Origin: Sphingobacterium athyrii
GTDB taxonomy: Bacteria > Bacteroidota > Bacteroidia > Sphingobacteriales > Sphingobacteriaceae
Direction: 5' to 3'
Assembly (NCBI RefSeq): GCF_003071065.1
Contig: NZ_QCXX01000004.1
Coordinates: 310,614 to 374,613 of the forward strand
DNA: 64,000 nucleotides
Below, piece by piece: positions 43,340-52,886 of the stretch. The position numbers were made by a program, and so were the translations under genes. Numbering within the stretch: the stretch's first letter is position 1; each line of letters begins with the position of its first letter. Under the pieces are notes generated by a model. It was not told the DNA's origin and made no database searches. It was given only the letters and a program-made list of their open reading frames with translations.

Positions 43340-45107
43340 GAGGTTGTCTCAAAAAGACAGCCTCTTTTTTATATTATTTCATTATGTTTAATTTGGTTCA
43401 ATTAACTGATTTTCATATATTTAAAGTGTAAAAAAAGATATATGTCATCTCAAAGACCTACTTTTAAGCCTTACTATCAGGACCAGATTATGGCAATTCC
43501 TCCAACTTTGGACGAATTGGTCTCCAAAGGACATCCGGTACGTATTGTTAACGATGTGATCAACCGTATCAACATACAGGGTCTTTTGGATGCCTACAAG
43601 ATAAAAGGCTGTTCCAGTTATCATCCGCAAATGCTGTTGAAGGTTCTGGTGTTTGGCTATGTAAGCAATGTCTACAGCAGTCGGAAACTGGAAACAGCCT
43701 GCCGGGAGAACATCAACTTCATGTGGCTGAGCGGCATGAGCTACCCCGATCATAATACTATCAACAGATTTCGTGGTGTCCGCTTAAAGGAAGCACTTCG
43801 CAGTGTATTTGAAGAAGTTGTTAAGCTCCTGGCCGAAGAAGGGTTGTTAAGCATAGAAGATGTCTACACCGATGGCACCAAGATAGAGGCTAATGCAAAC
43901 AGATACACTTTCGTTTGGAAAAAAGCTATCCATACCAATAAGGAAAAGATGAAAGCTGCTTTAAAAGATATATGGGACTACGCCCAAAGTATCGCCAAGT
44001 CGGAGGACAACCTTCCGGATCCTCCCGATCTGACGACAATTGACAGCGAAAAAGTCCGGGCTACGGTCGATAAGCTGAACAGGGTCTTATCCGACAAAGC
44101 TTCGGTAAATAAGAAGATGAAAGCAAAGTTGCGTTATGTAACCAAAAACTATCCGGAGAAGATCGCACAATATGAAGAGCAGGAAGCTACCCTGGGAGAC
44201 AGAAACAGTTATAGCAAAACAGATCCCGATGCCACCTTTATGCGGATGAAAGAGGATCATATGAAAAATGGCCAGCTCAGACCAGGATATAATATCCAGA
44301 TATCCACGTCCAATCAATACATTGTCAATTATACCATACATTCCAATCCCACAGATACCAGAACATTATCCGGTCATTTGCAACAACATGAGGACAGCTT
44401 TGGAAAAACACCGGGAACCCTTACCGCGGATGCCGGTTATGGCAGTGAAGAAAACTATGCATTACTGGCAGCAAAAAATATTGAGGGCTATGTGAAATAT
44501 GGTATGTTTGACAAAGGGCAGAAAAAGAGCTGTCGGGATAAGAAACCATTTTCTGCAGATAAATTACATTATAATCCTTCACAGGATTGCTATATCTGTC
44601 CAATGGGACAGGAAATGCATTGTATAGGTACATTTAACCAAAAGACCTCCGCAGGCTTCCGGCAGGAAATCAAAAAGTATCAGGCAAAAAACTGCACAAA
44701 CTGCCCGTTGAATGGCGCCTGTCACAAATCACAGGGAAATAGGATCATCGGGGTGAATAAGCAACTTGAGATGTACAGGGACAGGGCATACGAATTGCTC
44801 AACAGCGATGTAGGTGTAGCCAAACGAAAACAGAGGTGCCATGATGTCGAACCTGTCTTTGCAAACATTAAACAGAACCATGGGTTCCGAAGATTTATGC
44901 TCCGGGGTAAAGAAAAAGTGTCCATAGAATGGGGATTATTGGCAATAGCGCAAAATCTAAGAAAAAAAGCGGCCTAAAAAGCTACTTTTTGTTCATTTTT
45001 CTCTTTCATATGAGTCTTTTTCCAAAATAACCAACAAACAACACACAGATCTATCTCATAGACTTTTTAAACAAAAAAACTGTCCCAAATAAATTTGAGA
45101 CAGCCTC
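43340..45107 (+). mobile_element. IS1182-family insertion sequence, apparently complete
   Basis: About 1768 bp with imperfect terminal inverted repeats: GAGGTTGTCTCAAA (43340-43353) and TTTGAGACAGCCTC (45094-45107), one mismatch in 14; flanking A5/T5 could extend them. It contains one transposase gene. Each end also folds on itself into a hairpin followed by T's (43341-43376 and 45079-45112). No target duplication is evident. It is inserted 23 bp from the dnaK stop codon. Confidence 0.88.
43442..44977 (+). CDS. IS1182-family DDE transposase
   Basis: 511 aa, intact. N-terminal DUF772-like DNA-binding part with YHPQMLLKVLVFGYVSNVYSS; first catalytic Asp in EDVYTDGTKIEANANRYTF, second Asp in TLTADAGYGSEENY, catalytic Glu late in VEPVFANIKQNHGFRRFMLR (followed by SIEWGLLAIAQNLRK). 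Cys clusters CYICPMGQ and NCTNCPLNGAC suggest a zinc site. The YTDGTKIEANANRYTFVWKK motif is diagnostic of IS1182. No frameshift or internal stop, so it could still be active. Confidence 0.95.
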   Translation: MSSQRPTFKPYYQDQIMAIPPTLDELVSKGHPVRIVNDVINRINIQGLLDAYKIKGCSSYHPQMLLKVLVFGYVSNVYSSRKLETACRENINFMWLSGMSYPDHNTINRFRGVRLKEALRSVFEEVVKLLAEEGLLSIEDVYTDGTKIEANANRYTFVWKKAIHTNKEKMKAALKDIWDYAQSIAKSEDNLPDPPDLTTIDSEKVRATVDKLNRVLSDKASVNKKMKAKLRYVTKNYPEKIAQYEEQEATLGDRNSYSKTDPDATFMRMKEDHMKNGQLRPGYNIQISTSNQYIVNYTIHSNPTDTRTLSGHLQQHEDSFGKTPGTLTADAGYGSEENYALLAAKNIEGYVKYGMFDKGQKKSCRDKKPFSADKLHYNPSQDCYICPMGQEMHCIGTFNQKTSAGFRQEIKKYQAKNCTNCPLNGACHKSQGNRIIGVNKQLEMYRDRAYELLNSDVGVAKRKQRCHDVEPVFANIKQNHGFRRFMLRGKEKVSIEWGLLAIAQNLRKKAA

Positions 45108-45112
45108 TTTTT
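45079..45112. terminator. Hairpin in the right end of the IS next to dnaK
   Basis: CTGTCCCAAA pairs with TTTGAGACAG around a TAAA-type loop (one mismatch), followed on the plus strand by CCTCTTTTT. On the minus strand it is the first hairpin met by transcripts leaving dnaK. Confidence 0.5.
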
Positions 45113-45130
45113 ATTTATCAGGAGGAGTGA

Positions 45131-47038
45131 TTATTTCACTTCTTCGTAATCTACGTCAGTTACGTCATCACCACCTTGTTGGCTTCCGCCTTGTGCTTGA
45201 CCAGCATCTCCTTGAGGTTGTTGTGCACCGCCTTGAGAAGCTGCGTACATCTCTTCAGAAGCCGCGTTCCAAGCATTTTGCAATTCTTCAGAAGCTGCAT
45301 CAATATCGGCGAAGTTTTTCGCTTCATATGCCGCTTTTAATTTTGTTAAGCCAGCTTCGATAGGTGCTTTTTTATCTGCTGAAATTTTGTCACCATATTC
45401 TTTCAATTGTTTTTCAGTTGAGAAGATCAGGGCGTCAGCTGCATTTACTTTGTCAGCTTCTTCTTTCATTTTTTTATCGGCATCAGCATTTGCTTCAGCT
45501 TCTTCTTTCATGCGTTTGATTTCGTCATCAGATAAACCTGAAGATGCTTCAATACGAATGTTTTGCTCTTTACCAGTTGCTTTATCTTTTGCTGACACTT
45601 TGATGATACCGTTGGCATCAATGTCAAAAGTAACTTCAATTTGAGGCACTCCACGAGGTGCAGGTGGAATATCGTTCAAATGGAAACGACCGATTGTACG
45701 GTTTTGGCTTGCCATTGGACGCTCACCCTGTAAGATGTGGATTTCCACAGATGGTTGGTTGTCTGAAGCTGTCGAGAATGTTTCCGATTTTTTAGTCGGG
45801 ATAGTTGTATTTGCTTCGATCAATTTAGTCATCACACCACCCATTGTCTCAATACCCAATGAAAGTGGAGTAACATCCAATAATAATACATCTTTTACTT
45901 CACCTGTCAATACACCACCTTGGATTGCAGCACCTAAAGCAACAACTTCGTCAGGGTTTACACCTTTAGAAGGCTCTTTTCCGAAGAAAGCTTTCACAGC
46001 GTCAACAATTGCAGGGATACGCGTAGAACCACCTACTAAGATAATTTCGTCGATATCTGATTTGCTGAAACCAGCATTTTTCAATGCAGACTCGCAAGGC
46101 GCGATTGTTCTCTTGATCAAGTCAGCTGCCAAAGCCTCAAATTTAGCACGTGATAATGTACGAACTAAGTGTTTTGGACCAGTTGCATCTGCCGTAATGT
46201 ATGGTAAGTTGATTTCAGTAGAAGTTGCACTTGATAATTCAATTTTCGCTTTTTCAGCAGCTTCTTTCAAACGTTGCAATGCCATTGGGTCTTTTTTCAA
46301 GTCAAAGCCATTGTTTTCATTTTTGAATTCTTCATTCAACCAGTTGATGATCACGTTATCGAAGTCATCACCACCTAGGTGAGTATCACCGTCAGTAGAT
46401 TTTACTTCAAAGACACCATCACCTAATTCCAATACAGAAACGTCATGTGTACCACCACCACAGTCAAACACAACGATCTTCATGTCTTTGTGCGCTTTAT
46501 CCAAACCGTAAGCCAAAGCAGCGGCAGTAGGTTCGTTGATGATACGTTTAACCGATAAACCAGCGATTTCACCAGCTTCTTTTGTTGCTTGACGTTGTGC
46601 ATCGTTGAAGTATGCAGGTACTGTGATGACAGCCTCAGTTACTTCTTGACCTAAGAAGTCTTCAGCAGTTTTCTTCATTTTTTGAAGAATCATTGCAGAG
46701 ATTTCTTGTGGAGTATATTTACGGTCGTCAATTTCTACGCGTGGTGTATTATTGTCACCTTTAACGATGTTATAAGGTACATGTTCAGCTTCTTTTACTG
46801 CCTCATCATATGAAAGTCCCATAAAACGTTTAATAGAATAAATAGTTTTATGCGGATTAGTAATTGCTTGACGTTTAGCTGGATCACCCACTTTACGTTC
46901 GCCACCTTCTACGAAAGCTACAATGGAAGGAGTGGTACGCTTACCTTCGTTGTTCGTAATTACTACAGGCTCGTTACCTTCCATTACGGCAACACATGAG
47001 TTTGTAGTACCTAAGTCAATTCCTATAATTTTAGACAT
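45131..47038 (-). CDS. dnaK: Chaperone DnaK (Hsp70)
   Basis: ATP-driven folding chaperone. 635 aa. Begins [20 protein letters not shown]; actin-fold signatures [19 protein letters not shown] (DCGG rather than the usual DLGG) and [12 protein letters not shown]; linker [19 protein letters not shown]; substrate-binding domain; lid and Gly/Gln-rich tail ending [11 protein letters not shown]. dnaJ and grpE are not adjacent. No heat-shock promoter element recognised upstream. An IS1182 copy ends 23 bp behind the stop codon, separating dnaK from its likely original terminator. Confidence 0.98.
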   Translation of the reverse strand: MSKIIGIDLGTTNSCVAVMEGNEPVVITNNEGKRTTPSIVAFVEGGERKVGDPAKRQAITNPHKTIYSIKRFMGLSYDEAVKEAEHVPYNIVKGDNNTPRVEIDDRKYTPQEISAMILQKMKKTAEDFLGQEVTEAVITVPAYFNDAQRQATKEAGEIAGLSVKRIINEPTAAALAYGLDKAHKDMKIVVFDCGGGTHDVSVLELGDGVFEVKSTDGDTHLGGDDFDNVIINWLNEEFKNENNGFDLKKDPMALQRLKEAAEKAKIELSSATSTEINLPYITADATGPKHLVRTLSRAKFEALAADLIKRTIAPCESALKNAGFSKSDIDEIILVGGSTRIPAIVDAVKAFFGKEPSKGVNPDEVVALGAAIQGGVLTGEVKDVLLLDVTPLSLGIETMGGVMTKLIEANTTIPTKKSETFSTASDNQPSVEIHILQGERPMASQNRTIGRFHLNDIPPAPRGVPQIEVTFDIDANGIIKVSAKDKATGKEQNIRIEASSGLSDDEIKRMKEEAEANADADKKMKEEADKVNAADALIFSTEKQLKEYGDKISADKKAPIEAGLTKLKAAYEAKNFADIDAASEELQNAWNAASEEMYAASQGGAQQPQGDAGQAQGGSQQGGDDVTDVDYEEVK

Positions 47039-47169
47039 ATCTTGTATTTTAATTTTTTACTTAATAAATTCTATCACTCTATTATCAACCCTTATGCCAA
47101 TCCGAATGTTTTGTAAAAAAATCACTATTTGTCATCAATTTGTCCTTAGGTACTGCCAAACTGACATTT

Positions 47170-48054
47170 TCAATAGACAAGTTGCTCCAAGATCCGTTTT
47201 TTTGCTGACTCATTTTGCCGATTGCGTGGCATATATCTGCCAAAGAGCGCCGAAAATTCCTCCAATTTCATCTGCTTTGATTTTTTGTCCCGCCAATCTG
47301 TGGGGACCAGATTATTGGTATATGCGATATTTGTTGCCCAGTATTGGATGTGCATCTCTGGTATGACCAGCCCCAATATCATGCCCGGAAGACCATGGCT
47401 CAGGGCAGGACCTGCAGAGACCGGTATTTCCTCGGCATAGTAGGCGATCAAATAAAGGGAGTCTTTTGTAGCCCCATTTACCCTTCGGCAGTTGATGCCG
47501 GCGATATTGCGAAATTCCTCGGTAAAGCGCCAGGTGATGCTGTCCAGCGTTTCGGAAAGTAAATATTTCTCATCGATATCCAATTGAATGTCGGCTGTTC
47601 CGGCTTTTAAATCCTGGTAAAGTACTTTACCATTTTTATTGGCTCCGCCTCTGAGCATACCGCGTTGGTTTCCGCCACCTCCGCCCCGTGCACCCCCTTG
47701 ATTTCTACCGCCTCTGCCATTTGCAGTAACATTTGGAGCCCGCATTTTGCCTTCTCCATTCTGCTTTTCGGTACTTGTGCTCTCTTCGGGCATAAGCACG
47801 GTAGCATTCTCATCAAAATATAGGTTCATTCGATCCGTATGCGATTCCGGCATCTTATCGAGATGCTCCATAAAACCCATGCCCCGATCCATCATTTTTG
47901 AGCTCATGTCATTGGACATTTGTCGCATGCGGGCTTTTGTATACGTCACCTTGTCAAAACTAATGGTCCCCCTATTGCCAAAATAGGCGTATTGTGCCTG
48001 GAGAGATAATCCGGTAAGACAGGATATAATAATGGTCAAATATGTTTTAATCAT
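47170..48054 (-). CDS. GLPGLI-family secreted protein
   Basis: 294 aa. Signal peptide (1-20, after LSLQAQ). The family signature is SHGLPGMILGLVIPEMHI (about 223-240), preceded by INCRRVNGATKDSLYLIAYYAEEIPVSAGP. An unusual Gly/Arg/Asn-rich insert (about 112-140) contains ARGGGGGNQRG. The function of GLPGLI proteins is unknown; they are Bacteroidota-specific and commonly paired with an outer-membrane barrel, as here: its start overlaps the barrel gene stop by 8 bp, so the two are translationally coupled. Confidence 0.88.
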   Translation of the reverse strand: MIKTYLTIIISCLTGLSLQAQYAYFGNRGTISFDKVTYTKARMRQMSNDMSSKMMDRGMGFMEHLDKMPESHTDRMNLYFDENATVLMPEESTSTEKQNGEGKMRAPNVTANGRGGRNQGGARGGGGGNQRGMLRGGANKNGKVLYQDLKAGTADIQLDIDEKYLLSETLDSITWRFTEEFRNIAGINCRRVNGATKDSLYLIAYYAEEIPVSAGPALSHGLPGMILGLVIPEMHIQYWATNIAYTNNLVPTDWRDKKSKQMKLEEFSALFGRYMPRNRQNESAKKRILEQLVY

Positions 48055-50731
48055 TGCTTTTTCCTAAATATTTATTAAAATCCCATTTGACACCAACTAA
48101 AAAATACTGTGTCAATACCTGTTGGGTGGATTCCGAGTAATTGGTATCACTGCCATTCCGACGTGTATTGTTAAATGTATTGAAGAGGTCAAAAGCTTTC
48201 AGGCTGACTGTCAGACTCTCATCCTTCAATACCTTTTTCTCCAGTTCCAGGTTGGTATAAAATTGATTAATAGATTTCTTGTACAGTTTAGTAGGCCCGG
48301 TATAGCTATAGTAAATGTTTGTCATGATGTTAAATTTCTTCGGTAGAAAATATTTGATATATCCCGAAGCCCCACCTTCAAAATTAGTTGCGTTATATTG
48401 TGTGTTTATAGAATTTTGTTGTGCATTGAGCCCTGCATTCACTGAGAGGTCAAAATCAAATCCTTCTGAATCTTGCTCATTTAAACTCGACCCGAGGCCG
48501 AAAGAGGTGTTTTTTGAATTGTTCAGGAGAAACTCACCTTGAGATTGGTCGTTTTCAAATTTAGTGTAGCTATAACTATTGTTATATCTGATGTTTGCAC
48601 TTTTATTGAAGTTAATGCGACGGTTGGCCAATGGTTGCATGTGATTGATGTTCAATCCGCCATTCCAGTTCGATTTGCCGGATAAATTTTCATAGCTACT
48701 GATCTGGGCCGAATTCTCCATAACTGTTGTCTTATTGATAATTGGGTTATTGACAAATGAGAAATTTCCGTTCACGTTAATGTTGGTTCCCTTTAATAAG
48801 CTGAAAGCATTATAATTTGCCGAGATGTTATTATTGACAGCCCGTTTGAGGTTCGGATTACCGATCTGTTGAAACAAAGGATTTGTTTGAGGTTGCAGTG
48901 GCTGTAACTGATCGAACGAAGGAATGATATTCGAGCTCTGGTAGGCCAGTCGGATATTTTTACTGTTTGAAATCCGGTAATTGGCATCAACGTTTAGATT
49001 GTTGTCCCAGAAATTCCTTGAAAGGTTTATATCCCGGTCACTATCGCTTAGCTTTTGATTTTTGTAAAATGTTCGGTTGGAGAAATTAACCTCAAATTTA
49101 TCTTTCCGATAAGACAGATGAACATTGACTCCCTGGTTGGTATTATTGTCGATCTGATTTTTAGAGTATAATGGATCTACCTTATTCGTTAGACTATCTT
49201 TTGATTCCTGGAAGCTTGTGTTCTTTGACTGATTGAAGCTGTAGCCTAGCGCCAGATTCATGGCGTCATTGATTCGATTGTTGAAATTTAATGAGGTAGA
49301 AAAGTTATTACCATTATTGTTAATCCGTCGATTTTGGTTAATATCCGTCGTATCGCTGCTTTTATAAAGAATAGTCTTGGAATTTACCTTGCTGTAGGAT
49401 TCAGATTCATTAAAGCTATTCCCGACCATTAGATTCAATGAGCTGCCGGCTTTGAGTCTTTTTCTATAATTCAGGCGAAAATTATTGCTTTGGCTCGAAG
49501 TATTTGATTCATTTTTTTCCTTGAAAGAGCTAACTGAATCTCTTGCAGCATCTGTGGTGAAACTTTCTGACTGACTAAAACTGAAATTATTCGACCAGTT
49601 TCCGTTGGCTTGAAGTTCTATATTTTGGGTTGAATCTAGTCGCATGGAGAGATTGGATCTGACACCATTGCTTCTTGCACTATTTTCGTTGTAATTTTTG
49701 CTGTTTCGTTCTAAAATCGAGTTGTCTGGGAGGATGTTCTTGTTGTAATTTTCCGACTGATTTTTGTTGCTGCTGTTATTGTAATTATAATTGGCATTTA
49801 CCTTTAATGCTTTTTTGAGAAACTGATTTTCATAGTTCGCCCCCAAGGAGGTGTTTAGCGGTTGGCCCGTAATCTGGTTGTTCATCCGCAAAGAGCCTTC
49901 ACGGCTATTGGAACTTCCCATGTTATTGTGATTGGCGGTGATGCCAATCCGTTCAGTTTGGTTGAATTTAGCTGCAAATAAGTTTCCGGCGTAGAGCTCT
50001 TTTGTTCCGCCTAAAACCTCCGTACTTCCAAAGATACCTTTTCTGGCCTTTTCTTTCAACACGACATTGACTGTCTGAATCCGAACACCGTCATCTATGC
50101 CTGAAAGTTCGGCCTCTTCTGATTTTTTCTCATACAATTGCACTTTGTCCACCGCATCGGCGCGGACATTCCGGATGGCAATTTTAGGGTCATAGCCAAA
50201 AAACTCTTCGCCATCAATAAAGACTTTCTGTACCGTTTTGCCCTGCGCTGTGATATTCCCGTCACCGGAGACCGTGAAACCTGGCAATCTTCGAAAAAGA
50301 TCTTCGAGTTTTGCATTTTTCTCGGTTGCGAAACTTGCCGCATCATATTCTATTGTGTCCCCTTTAAGCGTTATGGGTAATCGACGTGTAATAATAACTT
50401 CCTCCAGTACATTTCTTTGCGAATTGATTTTAATGTCGCTGAGATCAATGTCCTTATCTTTGATGTCGATGGTGTCGCTATAAAGTTCAAATTTGGGATA
50501 AGTAGCCAGAATGATATAACTCCCGGGTTTAATGTTTTTGATCTGAAATCTCCCTTCTTCATTGGCTCTGTTAAAATAACGGAGCACGGAGTCCCTGTTC
50601 AATAGGATGACCGAGGCATTAGTTAAAGGCTTATTGTCAGCTTTATCTAAAATTTTCCCCTTGATACTCGTTTGGGAATAAGCGGTGCTGATTATGAAAA
50701 ATAATAGAAATAATTGAATTAATCTTTTCAT
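48047..50731 (-). CDS. Outer-membrane beta-barrel protein with CarboxypepD_reg and plug domains (TonB-receptor-like)
   Basis: 894 aa. Signal peptide (1-19, after TAYSQ); a carboxypeptidase-regulatory-like domain (about 20-100: ISIKGKILDKADNKPLTNAS region); a plug-like part with VFIDGEEFFGYDP and AIRNVRADAVDKVQLY; then a long Asn/Ser-rich barrel ending KWDFNKYLGKSND. It lacks an obvious TonB box and belongs with the outer_membrane_beta-barrel_3 proteins rather than SusC. Probably works with the GLPGLI protein in the outer membrane. A -7 box TATCTTTG lies 18 bp upstream. Confidence 0.9.
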   Translation of the reverse strand: MKRLIQLFLLFFIISTAYSQTSIKGKILDKADNKPLTNASVILLNRDSVLRYFNRANEEGRFQIKNIKPGSYIILATYPKFELYSDTIDIKDKDIDLSDIKINSQRNVLEEVIITRRLPITLKGDTIEYDAASFATEKNAKLEDLFRRLPGFTVSGDGNITAQGKTVQKVFIDGEEFFGYDPKIAIRNVRADAVDKVQLYEKKSEEAELSGIDDGVRIQTVNVVLKEKARKGIFGSTEVLGGTKELYAGNLFAAKFNQTERIGITANHNNMGSSNSREGSLRMNNQITGQPLNTSLGANYENQFLKKALKVNANYNYNNSSNKNQSENYNKNILPDNSILERNSKNYNENSARSNGVRSNLSMRLDSTQNIELQANGNWSNNFSFSQSESFTTDAARDSVSSFKEKNESNTSSQSNNFRLNYRKRLKAGSSLNLMVGNSFNESESYSKVNSKTILYKSSDTTDINQNRRINNNGNNFSTSLNFNNRINDAMNLALGYSFNQSKNTSFQESKDSLTNKVDPLYSKNQIDNNTNQGVNVHLSYRKDKFEVNFSNRTFYKNQKLSDSDRDINLSRNFWDNNLNVDANYRISNSKNIRLAYQSSNIIPSFDQLQPLQPQTNPLFQQIGNPNLKRAVNNNISANYNAFSLLKGTNINVNGNFSFVNNPIINKTTVMENSAQISSYENLSGKSNWNGGLNINHMQPLANRRINFNKSANIRYNNSYSYTKFENDQSQGEFLLNNSKNTSFGLGSSLNEQDSEGFDFDLSVNAGLNAQQNSINTQYNATNFEGGASGYIKYFLPKKFNIMTNIYYSYTGPTKLYKKSINQFYTNLELEKKVLKDESLTVSLKAFDLFNTFNNTRRNGSDTNYSESTQQVLTQYFLVGVKWDFNKYLGKSND

Positions 50732-50748
50732 TTACTGGTTGTATCTGC

Positions 50749-50756
50749 CAAAGATA
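50749..50756 (-). promoter_or_regulatory. Probable -7 box of the barrel-GLPGLI operon
   Basis: Minus strand TATCTTTG (perfect TAnnTTTG), 18 bp before the start codon at 50731; -33 region reads TTA rather than TTG. Confidence 0.5.
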
Positions 50757-50823
50757 ATTTAGTTAATTGTTAATAAGTGTGAAATCTCATCGGGGAATGT
50801 AAAATCTTTGGTATACAGAATTT

Positions 50824-50854
50824 TTGAGAAAGTTGGATCTAAAAATTACCTTTG
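50824..50854 (+). promoter_or_regulatory. Bacteroidota-type promoter of the thioredoxin-like gene
   Basis: TTG at 50824-50826, 20-bp spacer, TACCTTTG at 50847-50854. It overlaps an in-frame TTG (50852), which therefore cannot be the start; the ATG at 50870 is. Confidence 0.7.
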
Positions 50855-50869
50855 CACAAAATTGATTTT

Positions 50870-51424
50870 ATGACGTTTGAAAATTATTTGCAACAATTCG
50901 AAGATATATTGAATCATCCTGAAAATCACCCGACATATCAGGATGACGAATACTATCAGTACACCAAAATGAACTGGACAAGAATGGGGCGTTGGTTAAA
51001 ACGTTTTGAGCCAAGCGAGGCGTTTCAGCGGTTTGTCAACACGATTTCGGAAAAACAACAATGGATCATTATTACCGAGCCTTGGTGTGGCGATGCTGCG
51101 CATTCTGTACCAATGCTTGCTAAGATGGCTGCCCAAAATCCCAATATTACCGTCGATATCCAATTGCGCGACAGTGCACCCTTTTTGATAGATTCGTATC
51201 TAACCAATGGGGGGAAGTCTATCCCAATTTTGGTGATTCGAAATCAGGATGGCGTAGATTTGGCGGTCTGGGGGCCACGGCCAAAAGACTGTCAAGATCT
51301 ATTCTTAAACTTAAAAGAGCAAGGAAAAGATTTCTCGGATATTAAAGAAGAGATTCAAAAATGGTACAATGCCGACAAAGGAACGGCGATCCAAAAAGAA
51401 ATTCAGACACTTTTACAAAAATAA
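50870..51424 (+). CDS. Thioredoxin-fold protein with a single active-site cysteine
   Basis: 184 aa from the ATG at 50870, chosen because the promoter covers the earlier TTG. No signal peptide, so cytoplasmic. The active site is EPWCGDAAHSVP (Cys73): only the first cysteine of the CxxC is kept, as in a Bacteroidota group of thioredoxin-family proteins. The thioredoxin cis-Pro is present in GGKSIPILVIRNQDG. A one-cysteine site suggests a thiol-binding, monothiol or bacillithiol/glutathione-like activity rather than dithiol reduction; not proven. Monocistronic. Confidence 0.85.
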   Translation: MTFENYLQQFEDILNHPENHPTYQDDEYYQYTKMNWTRMGRWLKRFEPSEAFQRFVNTISEKQQWIIITEPWCGDAAHSVPMLAKMAAQNPNITVDIQLRDSAPFLIDSYLTNGGKSIPILVIRNQDGVDLAVWGPRPKDCQDLFLNLKEQGKDFSDIKEEIQKWYNADKGTAIQKEIQTLLQK

Positions 51425-51460
51425 GTGTCAATAAAAGGCGATGCCCTAAAATGCTTAGTC

Positions 51461-51498
51461 AAGGAGAACCAGATTCAATAGATTTGGTTCTCCTTTTT
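51461..51498. terminator. Bidirectional terminator between the thioredoxin-like and ankyrin genes
   Basis: AAGGAGAACCA (51461-51471) pairs with TGGTTCTCCTT (51485-51495), then a T-run; further G-U pairs extend the stem. Confidence 0.9.
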
Positions 51499-52197
51499 TT
51501 ATATTCCATTGCCTTTCGTTTCCAGTAAGGCAACAATTTTATTAAATCCTTTTTTTCTTGCATGCTCAACTGGGGTTATACCTTCATGGTCGGCGATGTT
51601 TTTATCACTATTTGCGTCGAGTAATATTTGGACAATATCCACATATTTTTGACTGCCATCTCCAAGTATGATTGCTTCCAATAATCCGGTCCAACCCAAT
51701 CTATTGATGTGGTCGACGGGAAAGCCTTTTGTATGGGCAAGTAACCTAACGGTTTCCACATGGCCGCGTTCACAGGCAGGGATAAGTGCAGTGCCGTTAT
51801 ACCGATTGAAGACCTTGAAGTCTGCACCATGATCAAGGTAAAGTTTAACCAGTTCGGTATACCCCGAAGCCCCGGCGTATAGGAAGGAGCTATTTAAACT
51901 ATTGTCCTGAAGGTTGACGTTTGCGCCATGCTCAAGAAGTAACTTTGCCATGGCAAGATCTTTCTTTTCTGTTGCAACTAATAATAACGGCTTGGAATCA
52001 TTGCCTTTTTGGTTTGCATCGGCGCCAGCTTCCAATAGTTTTTTTGCTATAGTATGCTGTCCCTTGGAAACGGCTTCGACGATGTTGTCCTGAGTCATAT
52101 TGTCTTGATTTGTATTGTCTATACTTTTACATTGTATCGGGAGTGTCGATATAGATATAATGGTGAGTAGAATTATCCTGATATATAATTTTTTCAT
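51499..52197 (-). CDS. Exported ankyrin-repeat protein
   Basis: 232 aa. A cleavable signal peptide (about 1-21; no good lipobox at the Cys23 region) followed by five to six ankyrin repeats of about 33 residues: LLEAGADANQKGND, LLLEHGANVNLQDNS, LYLDHGADFKVFNRYNG, LLAHTKGFPVDHINR, LLDANSDKNIADHEG. Ankyrin repeats bind protein partners; in periplasmic or cell-surface bacterial cases the partner is usually an adjacent enzyme, but none is adjacent here. Single gene. Confidence 0.88.
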   Translation of the reverse strand: MKKLYIRIILLTIISISTLPIQCKSIDNTNQDNMTQDNIVEAVSKGQHTIAKKLLEAGADANQKGNDSKPLLLVATEKKDLAMAKLLLEHGANVNLQDNSLNSSFLYAGASGYTELVKLYLDHGADFKVFNRYNGTALIPACERGHVETVRLLAHTKGFPVDHINRLGWTGLLEAIILGDGSQKYVDIVQILLDANSDKNIADHEGITPVEHARKKGFNKIVALLETKGNGI

Positions 52198-52377
52198 CTG
52201 CTAGCTGTGTTAATGATCTTTTTTAGTCCGATTAGATTCTTTACGTAATTTGACCTATTACAAATTTAATCACAAATCTGAGCTGTTGTTTTGTTAAATT
52301 TATATTGATTATTGTCAAATTTATACGTAAATAAGAGCGTTGATGGTTGCGAATGAGTTAAATCAAACTAAGAAAAT

Positions 52378-52740
52378 ATGAATATTGAAGAGTTAAGAGA
52401 TTATTGCCTTTCCATTGGTCCGGTGGCAGAGGAGACACCGTTTGGTCCAGATACCTTGGTATTTAAGGTGGGCGGCAAGATATTTTTATTGGTGGGGCTG
52501 GATCAGATCGACGGGTTACGATTCAATGTGAAATGTGATCCGGAGAAAGCCGTTGAACTCAGAGAACGGTATGATCAGACAGTACTACCCGGTTATCACA
52601 TGAACAAAAAGCACTGGAACACTGTGATTGCAAATCAGGAATTGAATGACGGTGCATTGGAAGAACTTATTACACATAGCTATAATCTGATTGTTGAGAG
52701 CTTGCCTGCTAAAGTCAAACAGGAAATCAAAGACGCTTAA
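52378..52740 (+). CDS. MmcQ/YjbR-family protein
   Basis: 120 aa, full length for the family. CyaY-like fold; signatures EETPFGPDTLVFKVGGKIFLLV, FNVKCDPEKAVELRERY, VLPGYHMNKKHWNTV and LITHSYNLIVESLP. Some members bind DNA but the physiological role is unknown. Alone between the divergent ankyrin gene and the PCMD lipoprotein. Confidence 0.92.
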   Translation: MNIEELRDYCLSIGPVAEETPFGPDTLVFKVGGKIFLLVGLDQIDGLRFNVKCDPEKAVELRERYDQTVLPGYHMNKKHWNTVIANQELNDGALEELITHSYNLIVESLPAKVKQEIKDA

Positions 52741-52886
52741 CTGCCTGTTGCAGTGTAAAGAATTGGTTGCCTAGAAAGAAAAGGTGATTGAAATGTCTTT
52801 TTTTGGAGGTTAGATCGGTAGCTTTGTGCTCATTTCAATGCATTGTCAACAGCATTGGGAATATATTTACACTAATACTATTTTTT

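Noticed and set aside
43340..45107. Target-site duplication of the IS
   Set aside because: A- and T-runs flank the ends, but no unambiguous direct repeat could be identified.
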